Shown: positions 36,561 to 47,371 of the stretch, piece by piece
How the letters are laid out: every line of letters starts with the position of its first letter
Numbering within the stretch: position 1 is the first letter of the stretch
From: Adenanthera pavonina
Taxonomy: Eukaryota > Streptophyta > Magnoliopsida > Fabales > Fabaceae
NCBI GenBank assembly: GCA_026686845.1
Contig: JAIVEN010000001.1
Location: 37,688,001 to 37,752,000, forward strand
Length of the DNA: 64,000 bases
Direction: 5' to 3'
Notes under the pieces: model-generated
The model's input: only the letters and a program-made list of their open reading frames with translations
Told to the model about the DNA's origin: nothing
Database searches by the model: none
Translations under genes and position numbers: made by a program

Positions 36561-37310
36561 CTTGAGTAAGCACTGTCCATACACCATTTATTGTTTTGCT
36601 AGCTTTAAGACAAACATGCAAAACAAGGTTCAATTTTTCCTTTTAGGTACCCAAATCTGCTTGGGTTCTTTTCTGTTAGTGGTATTTTCCCTAGATACAG
36701 ATATACCTTTGGAAACCCATTCTACCTTTCTGCCAAGTCTATTTTTCTTTAACAAACATGAACTGAAAACATGTCCCTTCTTATTACAGAAGTAGCAGCT
36801 GATAGAAGGACTACTAGATTGTGATGCAGGAAGAAAGCAATGCAGATGATATTTTTGTTTCACATATTTTAGTTGGATATAAGATTTAATGCTTTTTGAG
36901 TTGTAACTTTTCTTTTTATGTTTATCAGTATGCATAAAATGTCTCATATACAAATTTTGATTTTTCTTTTCATTCTTTTCTTTAATTGCACAACGATTAT
37001 AACCAAGTCTAGCTTTTCCTTATGCAATTCTCTAACTTCCTAATAAAGCAAACAACATATCTTTACCCTTAATGAGTTTAGCCATGCTTTTCAAAAGGCA
37101 TTCATTGTTCTTCTTCAATTCAGTGCATGATGTACAACAAATAGATTCAGTTTTATGCAGAGATGCAGTGTCAAATATTTTGCAATTAGATTCTAACTTG
37201 CTAATCTTCTTCTCTTTTTTAGTTCTTTTGCAGTTTTAATAAACTCATCATGCAGATCATGAAATATATCAAGCATTTGACCTAACTTGGAACCCCTACA
37301 CTAAACCAAT
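36561..37310 (-). pseudogene. copia gag C-terminal part with zinc knuckle
   Basis: The open stretch 36953-36630 holds CYFCNKKGHVFSSC, a CCHC knuckle, and ends KQIWVPKRKN, as in SIRE-type gag. Upstream, 37290-36960 has a coiled-coil-like segment (MLDIFHDLHDEFIKTAKEL) and CCTSCTELKKNNECLL, parallel to 45620-45950 of the plus-strand element. Stops and a frameshift are present near 37030. Confidence 0.75.
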
Positions 37311-37794
37311 GCATAAACACTAATTGTTGATAATTAGACACACTAATTATGATGCTAATTGGATGGATTAACTACTATAATTAAGGCTTAATTACTAATT
37401 AACCCATCAAGTAATTAATTTCCCAATTTCAGTAACAAAGCACACACATAGTCAGTTCATGCATGACCACATGTCACAAATTAACCAACATGAAAGGGGA
37501 CTAAGAGCACAAAATTACAGCACCATAAATACACATACAATCCAAATACACACACAATTAACTCAAAAATATGTTCAATTCCATGACAAAAGATGAAGCA
37601 ATACATAGCAAATGTTCCTAGTCAACATTACATCACAATCTCGTATACCAATTCTTGTAACCATGAAAGAAAATCACTAAAGATTGTAATTAACATCAAC
37701 AAATTACATTCCAATCCAATATCAAATTACAACCTAACCATAAAATTGAAACAAGAAACTAGATTGAGCAAGGAAAAGAACATAGAACAAGAGG

Positions 37795-38430
37795 ACTCCC
37801 CAATCCATGCATGAAATGCCATAGAACTCTTGCCCTTGCTTCCCTAGCCCTCCTCCATGGTAACTACAAAGTTGTTGCGTAAAAGGTTTACATGAAAGCA
37901 TCAACTTCAAAATAGGAAATCTGCTTTCTAAGACTCCAAAGTAGTGCTCAACTATCATTCCCAAAGGTGATAGCCAGTAGTTAAATAACTCTTCACGACT
38001 TTTAGGTTGTCTACCTTGGCCTCCATATTCTCATGCGTGACATCTTTCAGCCCTATAAGGGGAAGGAAAGCTCCAACACACGGATAGCCAGAATCAACAA
38101 GATAGAAGGAACCTACAAGAATGGATCATTCATTAACTTTAAAATGTTTATTTTGTGAACAAAAAGCAATACTATTATAATTATAATTTTAGTATTTACC
38201 TCTAGATGGTCAAGGAAATCCTACATTTGGATTGGTAAGTGCATCCATAAAAACTTTTGCATCATTGCACTTCCTTCCCATCCCAAATATACATACATTA
38301 ACATTATATTGAAATTGCAAACATACATAACATTTTGGGTTAACATCATCTTTCTACCTCTACATGAAGTTTGTTCCTCAGCAGGAACCCATGCGCTTTT
38401 ATGTGTACCATCAATTGCACACAAACAATT
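37795..38430 (-). pseudogene. PIF/Harbinger transposase (DDE_Tnp_4) remnant
   Basis: Three blocks of the HARBI1-like nuclease remain in order: AIDGTHKSAWVPAEEQ...RGRK..TQNVMYVCNF...YLGWEGSA (38424-38270); SFYLVDSGYPCVGAFLPL (about 38115-38060); and IVEHYFGVLESRFPILKLM (37957-37900). The Asp of AIDGTH, the Asp of LVDSGYP and the Glu of VEHYFGVL, i.e. the DDE triad, are all still encoded. Frames are broken by a one-base loss after GWEGSA, a non-coding or intron-like gap at 38220-38120, and an altered C-terminus after 37890. Terminal repeats were not found. Confidence 0.75.
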
Positions 38431-40500
38431 CTAACACAAAATCCAAGCCCAAAACAAAATTAAAAGTATATTAAAAAATAAACATAAAATGGATATAAAT
38501 ATAGCACAAATTAAAATAAAATAAAGCATACTGATGAGCCATGCCGTTCTGATTATACAATTTAGAAATAAACTAGGTGCAAAAGATAAGTGTATAATGA
38601 TGAGTATAACATAGGCCGTGTCTTTCAAGGAAGAACAAATAAGTAGAATGATATATGAGTATGTAACTTCAAGTTAAAATGATGCACCTAAATGGTTTTA
38701 AAAAAATGCAAATATTAAAATTAAAACTAAGTGGAAATACAATAATAAAAAATGCAAAAATTCTAAGAGAGCAAAACTAATTCCTAAATAAAATTAAATG
38801 CAAAACCAAACTATCTAAATGCAATTAATCTAATTAAATAACTAAATGCAACCTAAAATATAATTAACTAAATAAAATGCTAATGTACAAATGAGTTATA
38901 CAAACTATATATAGTTATATTTTTTTTAATCGAGATGCAATACAAGCTAATTTAATATGCAATGCTAACTACAACTATGATTTGAGGGGGGTTTGCAAAC
39001 AATTAAAGTGAAAACAAAACAAAAATTGAAATTAGATTTAAATTAAAGCAAATTAAAATAAACTAAACACTAACTAAGATTTAAAAAGAAAACTAGAATT
39101 TAGTTATGGAAATGTGGGTTATTTATGTGTTTGACATATTAATTGAGTCTATTTTAGATTGAATCCAATTAAATTAATAATGAGGATGTGATTAATTAAG
39201 TTAATTAAATAGTTAAGGCAATTAACTACCATAAATTTAGTTTAAGGAACCATTTAAGTCTAAAAATCTCTAGTCATTAATCAACCACTTTAAACTTATC
39301 TTGTCTAATTAATTAGCTTAATTTTCTTGTTAATTTGGCTTCTAAATAATTTAGAAAAATTAGGCAAAATTATCTAATTATACCAACTTTGACAATTAAT
39401 CCCTTAATTAAGCATGATTACACTTAGCATTAGCTAAACTACTTCACAAACTAATGAATTAATCAAAGTAACACCAATATTGGGCAAAATACTTAATTTT
39501 CTAGATATGGAAATATCATAAAACTAAGGTCAAGTTAACATAAATCATCCAAAATCATGCATGTATATAATTCTATCCAATCAAATCCAATCTCTAAACA
39601 TCAATATTATCACAAATTTTCATCAATTCCAATTCTAAAATCTAGACAAGAATCAATAAAAATTCTACAAATAACAAAATGAAAAGAGAAAAGAAACATC
39701 CCAATTTTTCCTTGAAATTCTTCCGAGCTCAAGATCCAAGCTTTATGTCTACTCCATAAGTGATCCATCCAAGAGATTTAGTTCCTCACTTGGACGAAGG
39801 TCACACCACAAGCTACTAAAAGAGATCCAACCATGGTAGGTAAGTGATGAGATTGATGCTTAACATGCTGAATGAAGTAGAGATCAACTGTTACACTCGA
39901 GTAATAATGACGAAAAATAGGAAAGTTGGAAAAATAAATTTTCATAAAATTCTTCCATTCTAATAACCAAAATATCCCTTTGAAATTTCAACTTCCATAA
40001 ACTATGACCTACACAAAAATATTACATTAGATAGATTATGTTCCTAATTAAATAAAATGTAACATCTATCAATTTAAATTTTTATCCAAGGAAGTTAAAT
40101 TAATTATGGGATAAAGTTTAAGCTCAATTTGGAGGAAAATTATAAGACAAAATAATAAAAATAAAGGAAATAAAATAATAAAAAGAAGTTTTCAAAACTC
40201 TTTGACAATTTTACTCCTAGATGGATCAATTTTTAATCATTTCTTTAATTATAATTAAACCACAAAAGACACATAATCATTTTGAGAATTATTAAATAAA
40301 ATAAAATGTGAAGAATTAAATTATTGGAATAATTTGGAAGATAAAAGTAATTAAAATTAAAGCTCAATTTTAAAAAAATTATTTCAAAATTCTATTTATT
40401 CTAAATTAAGGCTAATTACATAAATATCATCTAAATAACATAAAATTTGCCAAATTCAATACTAAAAATGCTTAAATAAGTGGAATAAAAATTTATTATC
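38431..40500. other. AT-rich non-coding repeat region
   Basis: No gene is seen. The sequence is strongly A/T-rich (runs of AAATTAA/TTAATTAA). With the polypurine-like block at 40500 it may be part of a gypsy LTR in minus orientation, but I could not place its far end. Confidence 0.35.
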
Positions 40501-40833
40501 ATCAATTCCCCCACACTCAAGTTTTTGCACTTCTGGGCAAAACAAATTAAAAAACTAAGGAAAAGAAAAGCAAAAACAAGTAAAACAAACAACAAAAATG
40601 AAGAAAAACAACTAAAAACAACTGATGCTCAAATCACATGATGTAGACCAATTATTATAATGGCATCCATCAAATCTGAGTAAATTAAACATGCATGGAA
40701 ATTCCAAGTGTTATGACAAAGAGGTTAACCTAGGTAATTCTAAACTAGGGTCCTCACACGGATAAAAGTGTGTTACTCACTCTCAAGTGTTTAGTTTGGG
40801 TTTACCCTTAATTCCTTCCCACTAGGTTGGTAG
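40501..40833 (-). repeat. possible gypsy 3' internal fragment with polypurine tract
   Basis: The minus strand reads CTTGAGTGTGGGGGAATTGATGATAATAAATT. GTGTGGGGGAAT resembles the polypurine tract common in plant gypsy elements, and TGATGATAATAAA would be the LTR start. The rest to 40833 is non-coding and is cut by the copia LTR. Confidence 0.35.
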
Positions 40834-42774
40834 TGTTAATTCAGATGTTTTGATTATTCTAAAATAAATAAACTTGTAGATTTAATATCAAAGGAATACA
40901 AGTGAAATGAAGAACATGTTGAATCAAGAGTTTTGATGACTTTAAACCAACACTCAAGAGCTTGGATGGAAGATATCAAAGAAGAACAAAGCTGTTTCAA
41001 GTGAAGATTTTCTGAGTATTGATGTTAGATCTTTTGTAGGATCTTTAGTTTTCAGTATGATTGGGTAAAAGATTTTGATTTGAAGAAAAGATGTTTTCAA
41101 ACTTTAATTTTATGCTAAATCTTTGAACATTTGAAAAACACCTTCAAACAGACGAAGGTTGAAAGTTTAAACTGAACTGTCAAGTTAGAAATTCGAACTT
41201 TGCCTTTGGAAATTCGAATTTCAAGCTAAAACTGAATAAGTCTGAAGAGATTGCTCTCTGTCAGACGAATTTTGGTTGTTCAAAATTCGAATTTTCATCT
41301 TGTCTGAAAAGAGGCCTTTTGAAACAGACGAACTTCACACTTTCAAAATTCGAATTTCAAGTAAAAAGAAGTTTGTAAAAATCAAAGAAATTCGTCTGAA
41401 ACCACAACAAAGTGCATATGAAAACAAAATGAAATTAAGTTTTATAAATGCTCTCTGACAGACGAATTTTGAAGTTCTAACATTCGAATTTTCATATAAG
41501 TCTGAAAGATGCTTCTTTACAACAGACGAACTTTGAGTCTTCAAAATTCGAACTTCAAACAAAACAAAACTTTAGAAATTGGAAGAAATTCGTCTGAAAC
41601 TATGTTAAAGTTCACCTGAGATCAAGAGTGATGTAAGTTTCAAAACTGCTCTCTGACAGACGAACTTTGAACATTGAAATTCGAATTTCAGAAGCTAAGT
41701 TCTTAAGTCTATTGAAATGAAACATTGACATACGAATGATAAGAACTTGCAACATTCGAATGATGAAATGAGTCTGAAAAGAGTTTCTCTGACAGACGAA
41801 TTTTGCCTTTCCAAAATTTGAATTTCGAAGAAAGTTATCTACTGTGTCCCTTTAAACGTTCAATGGACAGACGAATTTTGGGGATCCAAAATTCGAATTT
41901 CAAAGACACTGTAGAAAATTGAAAACACTGTTCATACTTAACCGAAAACTTTCTTCTTGAAAATTCGTATGTCACATTGTGAAAATGTTTTGTAAGTCTC
42001 AAAATTCGAATTTCACTTCATGAACAGACGAACTTCGTGCTGTAACGTTGGAAGCTTTAATCCTTGGTTCCTTCGAAATTCGTTTGTTGGCCAACCAAAA
42101 TTCGAATTTCAGTATGTCAGAAACATTAAATGCGGTTGGTAAACGGATAGTTTTTCAGAGTAACCGTTGAATAACTTCTCCAACGGATAGATTTAGTCTC
42201 TAACGGATATATGAGACCTAAATCTATAAATACAACATCATTTGAAGTTGTGGGTAACAAATAAAACTTGTATATACCGAATTTCTGCTGAATCTTTTTC
42301 TCAAAAGCTTTTACCCTCTTAACTTCCAAACTTGTACCTAAACTTTCATATCTACTCCTTTCAAGAGAGTTATTTCATTGTATTTAATCTACTCTTCATC
42401 TGAAAGATAGATTTACTTGTGAGGGATATTCACAAGGAGATTTGGAAGCACATAGTGAAAGTGCTTGGAGAGTTTGAGAGAGCTCAAAAACAGAGCAAAC
42501 TTGTGTACTGTGGCCTTTGCAAGAAGCCCATTGAAATTCTTGCTGTATAGTGGATAAATCCCAAGAGGTGCCTTGGGGACTGGATGTAGGTCAAGTGGAG
42601 GGACCGAACCAGGATAAATTACTGAGTTCTCTTCTCCCTATCTTTACTTTTCAGCTTGCTCTGTTTCACGCATTGTTTTATTATACTGTGATATCTTCAC
42701 TTACTTCACTTTGTGCAGAAAAATTTCAAACTTCCCAATTCACGCCCCCTCTTGGAAGTCAGTCTTGCTAACAG
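40834..42774 (+). mobile_element. full-length copia LTR, apparently solo
   Basis: It starts TGTTAATTCAGATGTTTTGA and ends GTCAGTCTTGCTAACA, 1941 bp, in the same family as the LTRs at 29353 and 42775. No primer site follows. The flanking 5-mers GGTAG and GAACA do not match, so this is not a clean solo-LTR insertion. Its middle (41140-42120) carries about ten CAGACGAA units, each followed by a (C)AAAATTCGAATTTC palindrome. Confidence 0.75.
42225..42232 (+). promoter_or_regulatory. LTR TATA box
   Basis: TATAAATA within AAATCTATAAATACAACATC, in the same relative position as in the two other large LTRs, downstream of the palindrome array. Confidence 0.6.
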
Positions 42775-44387
42775 AACAAAGCTGGAGTTTTTTAAAGATT
42801 GAAGAGCTATTTCACATGCCTTAAGAAATTATTTGTAAAAGAAGGTAGTTGAGCTTTGAATTTCAATTAACCCAATATTAAATAAGATAACTAATTGAAT
42901 GATTAATGATTATCTCATGATTTGAAAATGGTTTTCATGAAAAGAGCTATCTTATGAGGGTAAAGCTTCAATTTCAAAATGATTATAAGTGTTCAATTGG
43001 TTTTCATGAATATGTTTCAACTTATGGGGATAAGATCTCAATTTCAAAGATATTTCTAAGTGTTTACCCTGTTTTCAAGAAAATATTTTTTCTTATATGT
43101 ATAACCATTGAAGGTTATGGGGATAAAGACTCAATCTCAAAACTTTTCTAAAGTCCATTCTTCAATTTCATGAAAAGGGATTGAGGTTATTTGCATAACA
43201 TAGCTTGAGGATCAAGTTTTCAAGTTTGTCTAGGTAGTTATCCTGATAAGGTAGACACCTTATTTGCATAAGAAAGTGAATAGTGAAGGCAAGTGGTATT
43301 GTACAACCCGTTATTTGCATAACTTAAGGAGGTTATCCAAATAACGTGTGTCGCAGAGCACTTGGACTATTCTATGTTAAAAGGTTATCTGCATAACCTA
43401 GAGAGGTTATTTGCATAACCTATATTTTAGAGTACTTGAATTTTTCTCGGGAAACAGGTCATCCACATAACCTATGGAGGTTATCTATATAACCTATGTT
43501 ATAGAACTCATAGCGCTTCTTTAGCAAAACAGGTTATCTACATAACCTTGGGAGGTTATCCTGATAACCTAAGCTTCACAAAAACTTAGTTTGAGAAAAA
43601 CTTAACGTTATCCTAATAACTGAGTGGGTTCTCATGAAAATGATTTTGAGCTAAAACTTAGTCATTATGGTTGCATGTTATCCGCATAACCTAGCTAGGT
43701 TATCTACATAACAAAAGCTCTACATTGAAAACAAAGGCAAACTGTTACCCATTATTCACATAACCTGAGGAGGTTATCCGCATAACCTCTGTCAGATGCA
43801 TTTAATGCGGTAGATGAACGACTATTTTATTGAGAGTAACACAGCTAATCTTTATTTCTAATGGATAGTTCTACGTCAAAACTATAAATATGACCTCATT
43901 TAAGTTATTGGGTAATTAAAGAAATAATAAATACGCTTACTTACCCTCTATTTTACTCATTCATTGTATCTTAACTTTCATATCTACTATTCTGAGAGAG
44001 TTTTCATTCTGTAAACATCTACACACTCGTAGAGATTACTTAGTGTGAGATTACACTAAGGGAGATAGTCTTACTCTTGAGTAAGAAGAGTGAGAGAATT
44101 TGTTTCAATCCAGAGTTCGAGCTTGTATTGTATTGCGGTCATTGCAAGAACTTATTCAAATCTTGCAAGAGATAGTGGAGAAATCCCAAGTGGTGGCTTG
44201 GGGACTGGATGTAGGTCAAGTGGAATAGACCGAACTAGGATAAACTACTGAGTCTTTTTCCCTTTACTCTTTATTTCTTCTACTCTATTTTTAGTAATCT
44301 TTTAGTATCACTATTGTATTTCATACTTGTAGAAAAATTTCAATCTTTCCAATTCACCCCCTTCTTGGGAAGTCAACTGAACTAACA
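42775..44387 (+). repeat. 5' LTR of the plus-strand copia element, lacking its first ~150 bp
   Basis: It ends AAGTCAACTGAACTAACA directly before a primer site. It begins GAACAAAGCTGGAG, which matches position ~150 of the adjacent LTR (GAACAAAGCTGTTT at 40984), so the TG end is missing. The middle (43230-43790) carries about a dozen GGTTATCCGCATAACC-like inverted repeats in place of the CAGACGAA/AATTCGAATT array. Confidence 0.8.
43883..43890 (+). promoter_or_regulatory. LTR TATA box
   Basis: TATAAATA in AAAACTATAAATATGACCTC, in the skeleton shared with 42225, downstream of the GGTTAT array. Confidence 0.6.
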
Positions 44388-44389
44388 AG

Positions 44390-44401
44390 TGGTATCAGAG
44401 T
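44390..44401 (+). promoter_or_regulatory. primer binding site (initiator Met tRNA)
   Basis: TGGTATCAGAGT lies 2 bp after the LTR end. It matches the iMet-tRNA primer site TGGTATCAGAGC of plant copia elements except for the last base. Confidence 0.85.
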
Positions 44402-44419
44402 CTGAACTCCTAGTTAAAG

Positions 44420-46235
44420 GATCTAACAAACTAGGAGAAGACATAGCTAGCTTTGGTGAAGGTGTTCTTCCAGAAGGAAACAACACCAAAAGACTTGCTG
44501 GCTTCACTGGAGAACATTATGGGTATTAGAAGATGAGCATGCAGATATACCTTTAATTCATTGATTTGCATATTTGGTCAGTCATCCAAAAGGGAGATTT
44601 TGTTTCAATGAAACTACAAGATAATGAGAAATACAGTGAGAAACCTGAAGAGGAATGGAACAAGGAGGATAGGAGAAAGGTCATTCTCAACTTTAAAGCT
44701 AAGCATTGTCTAGTCAGTACTCTCAATCAAGATGAGTTCTATAGGGTGTCCCAATGTACAATAGCTAAAGGCATGTGGGACACTTTAGAGATTACTCATG
44801 AAGGGACCAACAGCATGAGAGAAAATAAACTTAATACATGTATTGGAGAAGATGGAAGCTTCAAGATAAAAAGGGTGAGAATATCAAGGATATGCAGAAG
44901 AGATTCACCCTCATTGTGAATAAGTTAAAGAGCCTTGGAAAGGAATACTGCCAATCTGAGAAAGTCAGAAAAATTCTCAGAGCCTTGCCCATTGAGTGGC
45001 AACTGAAGATGACTGCAAGAGAGGAAGCTAAAGGGGAATTAATGACATATGTCACAGCCCTCTTTGGGACTCTTGAAGAATATGACGGGAAGCTGAATGC
45101 TCTTAAGGAATCTATTTCATCTGACAAGAAGAAGAAGAGTTTGGCTCTCAAAGTAGAATCAGATGATGATGATGATTCAAGGAAGATACTAAGCTAGCTG
45201 AAGAGATGCTAACCATGTTGGTGAGGAAATTTGGCAAAATGTATGGAAAGAAGAAATTTAGAACGTTCACAAAGAAAGATGGAGCCACCAGCAGCAAGAA
45301 AGAAAACAAAGATTCCATCATATGCTACGAATACAAGAAACCTAGACATATCAAATGGGAATATCCTCTACTGAGCAAGAAACAAGAGAATGACAAAAAG
45401 GTTGACAAGGGGAAAAAGAAGAAAGCCTTCGTATCTTCCATCTAGGGAGATAGTTTAGATGAAGAGGAAGCAGTAGGAGATGATGAAATTGCTAACCTAT
45501 ACCTGATGACTTAAGAGATAGCAGAGGAGGAGAAGAATCACAACAGAGACAGTGATAGTGATTTTGAGGTAAATGACTCTAAACCATCTTACAATGAACT
45601 ATATGATGCATTCAATGAACTGATGACTGAATTTGTCAAAGTATCCAAACAACTGAGTCATGATAAAAGGAAAATGCACAAGCTTGAAAGAGAGTCTCAT
45701 ACATCTTGCACTGCTTCACAGTTCTTTTCTTCTTCCACTACCTCTGTCTGTGTCTCATGCATTGAGTTAAGAGATAAGAATAATTATCTCTACAAGACTT
45801 TGACTAAACTCACTAGAGGTGATGACATGCAAAAAGTATTACTAGGAAATCAAATTGTGAGTCAGAGCAAAACTAGTATGGGATATGACCCATGTGTGGT
45901 TAAGGAGAAATTGAAAAATAAGAAACAGAACCTTTACCTGAGAAACTTTGTGTAGGCTAATAGCTTTAAAACAACTCAAAATATAGAGTCATTCCTAGCT
46001 CTTAGAAATCAAAAGAATAAATATTATAGTCATTATTTCAGACATGCATCTATTTTCTCTAGCCCTTTCTCCACCTGCCACTTCTTTAACAAGAAAGCTC
46101 ATATGTCCTCCAACCGTATATTCAGGAAGGAAGGAAATGGCAATGGCATGAAATGGGTTCCCAAGGATTCCTCCACTAACAAGAAAGGACCCAAGCAAAT
46201 ATGGATACCTAAAATAAAGAATTGAAACTTGTTTT
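44420..46235 (+). pseudogene. copia gag
   Basis: Pieces in different frames: 44566-44880 (WSVIQKGD, KAKHCLVSTLNQDEFYRVS), then 44860-45195 (ENIKDMQKRFTLIVNKLKSLGKEY, RKILRALP), 45206-45445, 45623-45955 and 45960-46225. These match the retrotransposon gag (UBN2/DUF4219-type) and SIRE gag layout. The first zinc knuckle near 45330 is degraded (two of its Cys are Tyr and a Gly is Arg), and the second near 46070 has lost two ligands. The gag polyprotein would package the RNA in the cytoplasmic particle. Confidence 0.8.
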
Positions 46236-46249
46236 GTAGGTGTGTCTTA

Positions 46250-47371
46250 AGGCCAAGAAAAGCAACAAATGGTACATGGATAGTGCTTGTTTGAGACACA
46301 TGACTGGAGACAAAGAAAAATTCATTGTGCTGAGAGATAAAAAAGGAGGAAAGGTTCTTTTGGTGGTGACCAGTCTGGCAAGATAGTTGGGATTGAAATT
46401 GTTGGAAGAAATCTAGAAACATCAATTGAAGAAGTCCTGTTCGTGATAGGACTCAACTATAACCTACCGAGTGTGAGTCAAACCTTTGATAGAGGCAATT
46501 GGGTTCTATTTGATTCCAACTACTGCCTAGTCATCAGAAAAGTGACTGTAAAGTGATTCTCAAGGCAGAAAGAGATGGTAATTGTTATACTATTGATTTA
46601 GATGAATTACCTGCTCTAGACTCTATATGCTTAATAAGTGAAAATGATGATAGTTGACTGTGGCATAGGAGACTAGCACATGTTAGCATGTATCAATTAA
46701 ATAAACTCATTAAAAATGAATTTATTCTTGGTCTACCCAACATTAAGTTTGAAAAGGATAGAGATTGTGATACTTGTCTTAAAGAGAAACAAACAAAGTC
46801 CTCATTCAATACTAAAAACATTGTTTTGACAACAAGACTTTTAGAATTACTTCACATGGATTTGATAGGTCCTAATCGTACTAAAAGTATAGGTGGAAAT
46901 TTTTATGTATTTATTGTGGTAGATGATTATTCCAGGTTCACCTGGACTTTATTTCTTCCCTTTAAAGATGAAACATATGATGCTTTTCTAATCTTAGTCA
47001 AGAAAATCCAAAATGAGAAAGGTTGCTCTATTGTATTATTAGAACAGATCATGGTGGAGAATTTGAAAATGCCAAATTTGCTGACTACTGTGATGAAATG
47101 GAGTGGAGCATAACTTCTCAGCCCCAAGAACTACTTAACAGAATGGAGTTATAGAGAGAAAGAATAGAGTATTGGATGAGATGGCTCGTGCAATGCTGAA
47201 TGAAAAAGGATTGCCTAAACAATTCTGGGCTGATGTAGTAAGCACAACATGCTATTTGATGAACAGAGTATACATCAGACCCTTACTAGGGAAGACTCCA
47301 TATGAGCTATACAAATGAAAGAAGCCTAATCTCTCTTATCTTCATGTCTTTGGATGCACCTGCTATGTCCA
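46250..47371 (+). pseudogene. copia protease start and integrase, 5' part
   Basis: 46262-46330 encodes the protease region with the Asp-Ser-Ala box (WYMDSACLRHMTGDKEKF). 46660-47113 is integrase: LWHRRLAHVS, then CDTCLKEKQTKSSF (pre-integrase zinc-binding) and HMDLIGPNRTKSIGGNFYVF, VVDDYSRF of the catalytic core. The frame then shifts (47050-47110), and NRVLDEMARAMLNE...FWADVVSTTCYLMNR continues to the Tat insertion point. Several stops are present between protease and integrase. Confidence 0.85.

Larger units (their letters stand above)
29353..37310 (-). mobile_element. SIRE-type Ty1/copia retrotransposon, 5'-truncated
   Basis: In element order (high to low coordinates): end of gag with a zinc knuckle, start of protease, RT and RNase H, a spacer, an env-like ORF, a polypurine tract and the 3' LTR. 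The extra ORF between pol and the 3' LTR is typical of the SIRE/Maximus copia lineage. The 5' LTR, primer site and N-terminal gag are absent, the integrase region is deleted, and the frames carry several stops, so it cannot be autonomous. The left end in gag (about 37310) runs into unrelated AT-rich sequence. Confidence 0.85.

Noticed and set aside
41140..42120. AAATTCGAATTT repeats as heat-shock elements
   Set aside because: The GAA/TTC blocks are not spaced as nGAAnnTTCn; only TTCGAA palindromes are present.
40829..42779. Clean solo-LTR insertion with target duplication
   Set aside because: The flanking 5-mers GGTAG and GAACA do not match, so no target duplication is claimed.
43230..43790. 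GGTTAT..ATAACC repeats as a CRISPR-like or recombination array
   Set aside because: The spacing is irregular and the spacers are related. It lies inside an LTR, so it is treated as an LTR motif array.
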